Shown here: piece by piece, positions 63,221 to 64,000 of the stretch
Numbering within the stretch: position 1 is the first letter of the stretch
Layout of the letters: the number at the start of each line of letters is the position of its first letter
Source of the DNA: Paenibacillus sp. OK003
GTDB lineage: Bacteria; Bacillota; Bacilli; Paenibacillales; Paenibacillaceae
Assembly (NCBI RefSeq): GCF_900109515.1
Contig: NZ_FOBD01000008.1
Location: 124,001-188,000, forward strand
DNA length: 64,000 nucleotides
Direction: 5' to 3'
The notes under the pieces: generated by a model
What the model was told of the DNA's origin: nothing
The model's input: the letters and a program-made list of their open reading frames with translations, nothing else
Databases searched by the model: none
Translations under genes and position numbers: made by a program

Positions 63221-63547
63221 TCAGTTCGGCCGTGTCTGACGGGATGCCAGTTTCTCCTGAACAGATTGCAGCTTCTGTACACTGGAGGCATCCGGTTTGT
63301 CACGACGATCGTCGATCTTGACGGATGTGGAGACGCGCTGAGCTCCTGATAGAAACGGAGCTTCATGCAGAGCCGCAATTGCTGTAAATACTTCATTGAG
63401 CGGGCCTTCGATAATGGTACTCATGGAGGTCAACTGATATGTAATGCCCCGCTGGTTTTCCAATACTTTCTGCATATCCGCCACATAACTGCTTAAGCTG
63501 GTCGTCCCGGTGCCAATTGGAATTACGGTCACCTCTGCTATTGCCAT
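63221..63547 (-). CDS. MTH1187 family thiamine-binding protein (YqgV-like)
   Basis: 108 residues, ferredoxin-like fold. EVTVIPIGTGTTSLSSYVADMQKVLENQ and YQLTSMSTIIEGPLNEVFTAIAALHEAPF match the MTH1187/DUF77 group, which binds thiamine or HMP-like ligands, sometimes as part of uptake systems. Here it stands alone. AGGGAGGC lies upstream of the ATG. Confidence 0.87.
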   Translation of the reverse strand: MAIAEVTVIPIGTGTTSLSSYVADMQKVLENQRGITYQLTSMSTIIEGPLNEVFTAIAALHEAPFLSGAQRVSTSVKIDDRRDKPDASSVQKLQSVQEKLASRQTRPN

Positions 63548-63723
63548 TTCGCTCCGCCTCCCTTGGGCCCGGCAAGTTCCCGGTGCCGCTCCTTTTTAGT
63601 CGATTTTTGCCTGTTTTTATTTTACCAGCTGAAGGAGATACAATTCAAACTGACGTGATGACGTCATCGGATTTGACCAAAAATTTTTTTTGATAAATCT
63701 TCAAATCTTCCAGTCCTTTTCCT

Positions 63724-63752
63724 TTGCGGAATCTCGGCTTAAATGGTATACT
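63724..63752 (+). promoter_or_regulatory. SigmaA-type promoter directed at the right edge
   Basis: TTGCGG (63724-63729), 17-base spacer, TATACT (63747-63752). The expected transcript starts near 63759 and runs out of the window with at least 240 bases of leader. The rest of 63548-64000 shows no clear gene. Confidence 0.55.
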
Positions 63753-63890
63753 CGGAATTACGTTTCACGGTGTTGACCCTGTTTACAAACACTATATGTT
63801 GGGTTACAGTAATAGAACAGTAACAAAATGTAGTAAAATTGAATTACCCCACTTCTATTAGTCATCTTCTGAAATCTCGCGAAAAACAGG

Positions 63891-64000
63891 ATGAAATCAC
63901 CTCCAAAGGCACGTCCCTGTAGGTGTAAATCGCTTTCTCGAAACAGACTTGACTCGGAGGTTAACGGGGCTATTTGGACTGCACCGGTATCCTCTAGTTA
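63891..64000 (+). CDS. Possible partial ORF running off the right edge
   Basis: From the ATG at 63891 a frame beginning MKSPPKARPCRCKSLSRNRLD stays open to the last base. No well-spaced ribosome binding site is visible (AACAGG abuts the ATG), and the translation has no recognisable signature. It could equally be untranslated leader of the transcript from the promoter at 63724. Confidence 0.2.
   Translation, partial: MKSPPKARPCRCKSLSRNRLDSEVNGAIWTAPVSSS

Overview
The window reads as chromosomal DNA of a spore-forming Firmicute, most likely Paenibacillus. Pointers are a ctaCDEFG caa3 oxidase operon in the Bacillus order, YesM/YesN two-component genes beside a sugar ABC transporter, three YjcZ-type sporulation peptides, strong AGGAGG-type ribosome binding sites, frequent TTG/GTG starts, and intergenic hairpin elements of the sort I associate with Paenibacillus genomes. 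No rRNA, tRNA, CRISPR, transposase or phage gene is visible.

Layout. 1-4.9 kb: caa3 cytochrome oxidase operon (minus strand) with a near-consensus promoter and two helically phased TGAACA boxes. 5-7.7 kb: methionine aminopeptidase and small proteins. 7.8-10.2 kb: xpt-pbuX purine salvage operon behind a guanine-type riboswitch and terminator. 10.4-19 kb: MscL with a zinc-ribbon tail, Nudix hydrolase, TrmB-type regulator, zinc-ribbon protein, UvrD/PcrA-like helicase, zinc-type alcohol dehydrogenase behind a perfect 10+10 bp inverted repeat. 19-29 kb: Gfo/Idh/MocA oxidoreductase, GNAT, a secreted stalk-domain protein, a Rid protein without the usual arginine, a VanY-like lipoprotein, a SWIM-protein/SNF2-helicase pair (YwqB/YwqA-like) and a CheW-like protein.

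29.3-42.4 kb holds the most interesting block, all on the minus strand. DUF1177, AroM-like, M29-like aminopeptidase and Asp/Glu-racemase-like genes lie next to a PucR-type regulator and a complete peptide ABC transporter that contains an M20 deacylase gene. This looks like one uptake and catabolism module for an unusual peptide or amino-acid derivative; the substrate is unknown. 42.6 kb carries a broken alpha/beta-hydrolase remnant, followed by a cluster of DnaA-box-like sites.

43.4-50.8 kb: a sugar ABC transporter (binding protein and two permeases) divergent from its YesM/YesN pair, with a 730-base repeat-bearing gap inside the transporter set. 50.9-60 kb: arsenite-type permease, an unlisted 41-residue peptide gene whose ribosome binding site is locked in a hairpin (type I toxin-like), TspO-like protein, RidA, NAD(P)-binding protein, an MFS transporter whose coding frame runs upstream without an ordinary start codon, a LytS-type hybrid-membrane histidine kinase, a PAP2 phosphatase and an HD-GYP protein. 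60-64 kb: ECF sigma factor with RskA-type anti-sigma factor, an apparent stand-alone structured RNA of about 290 nt with its own promoter and terminator, three YjcZ-like genes and an MTH1187-type thiamine-binding protein. All functional calls come from reading motifs by eye; no database search was possible.
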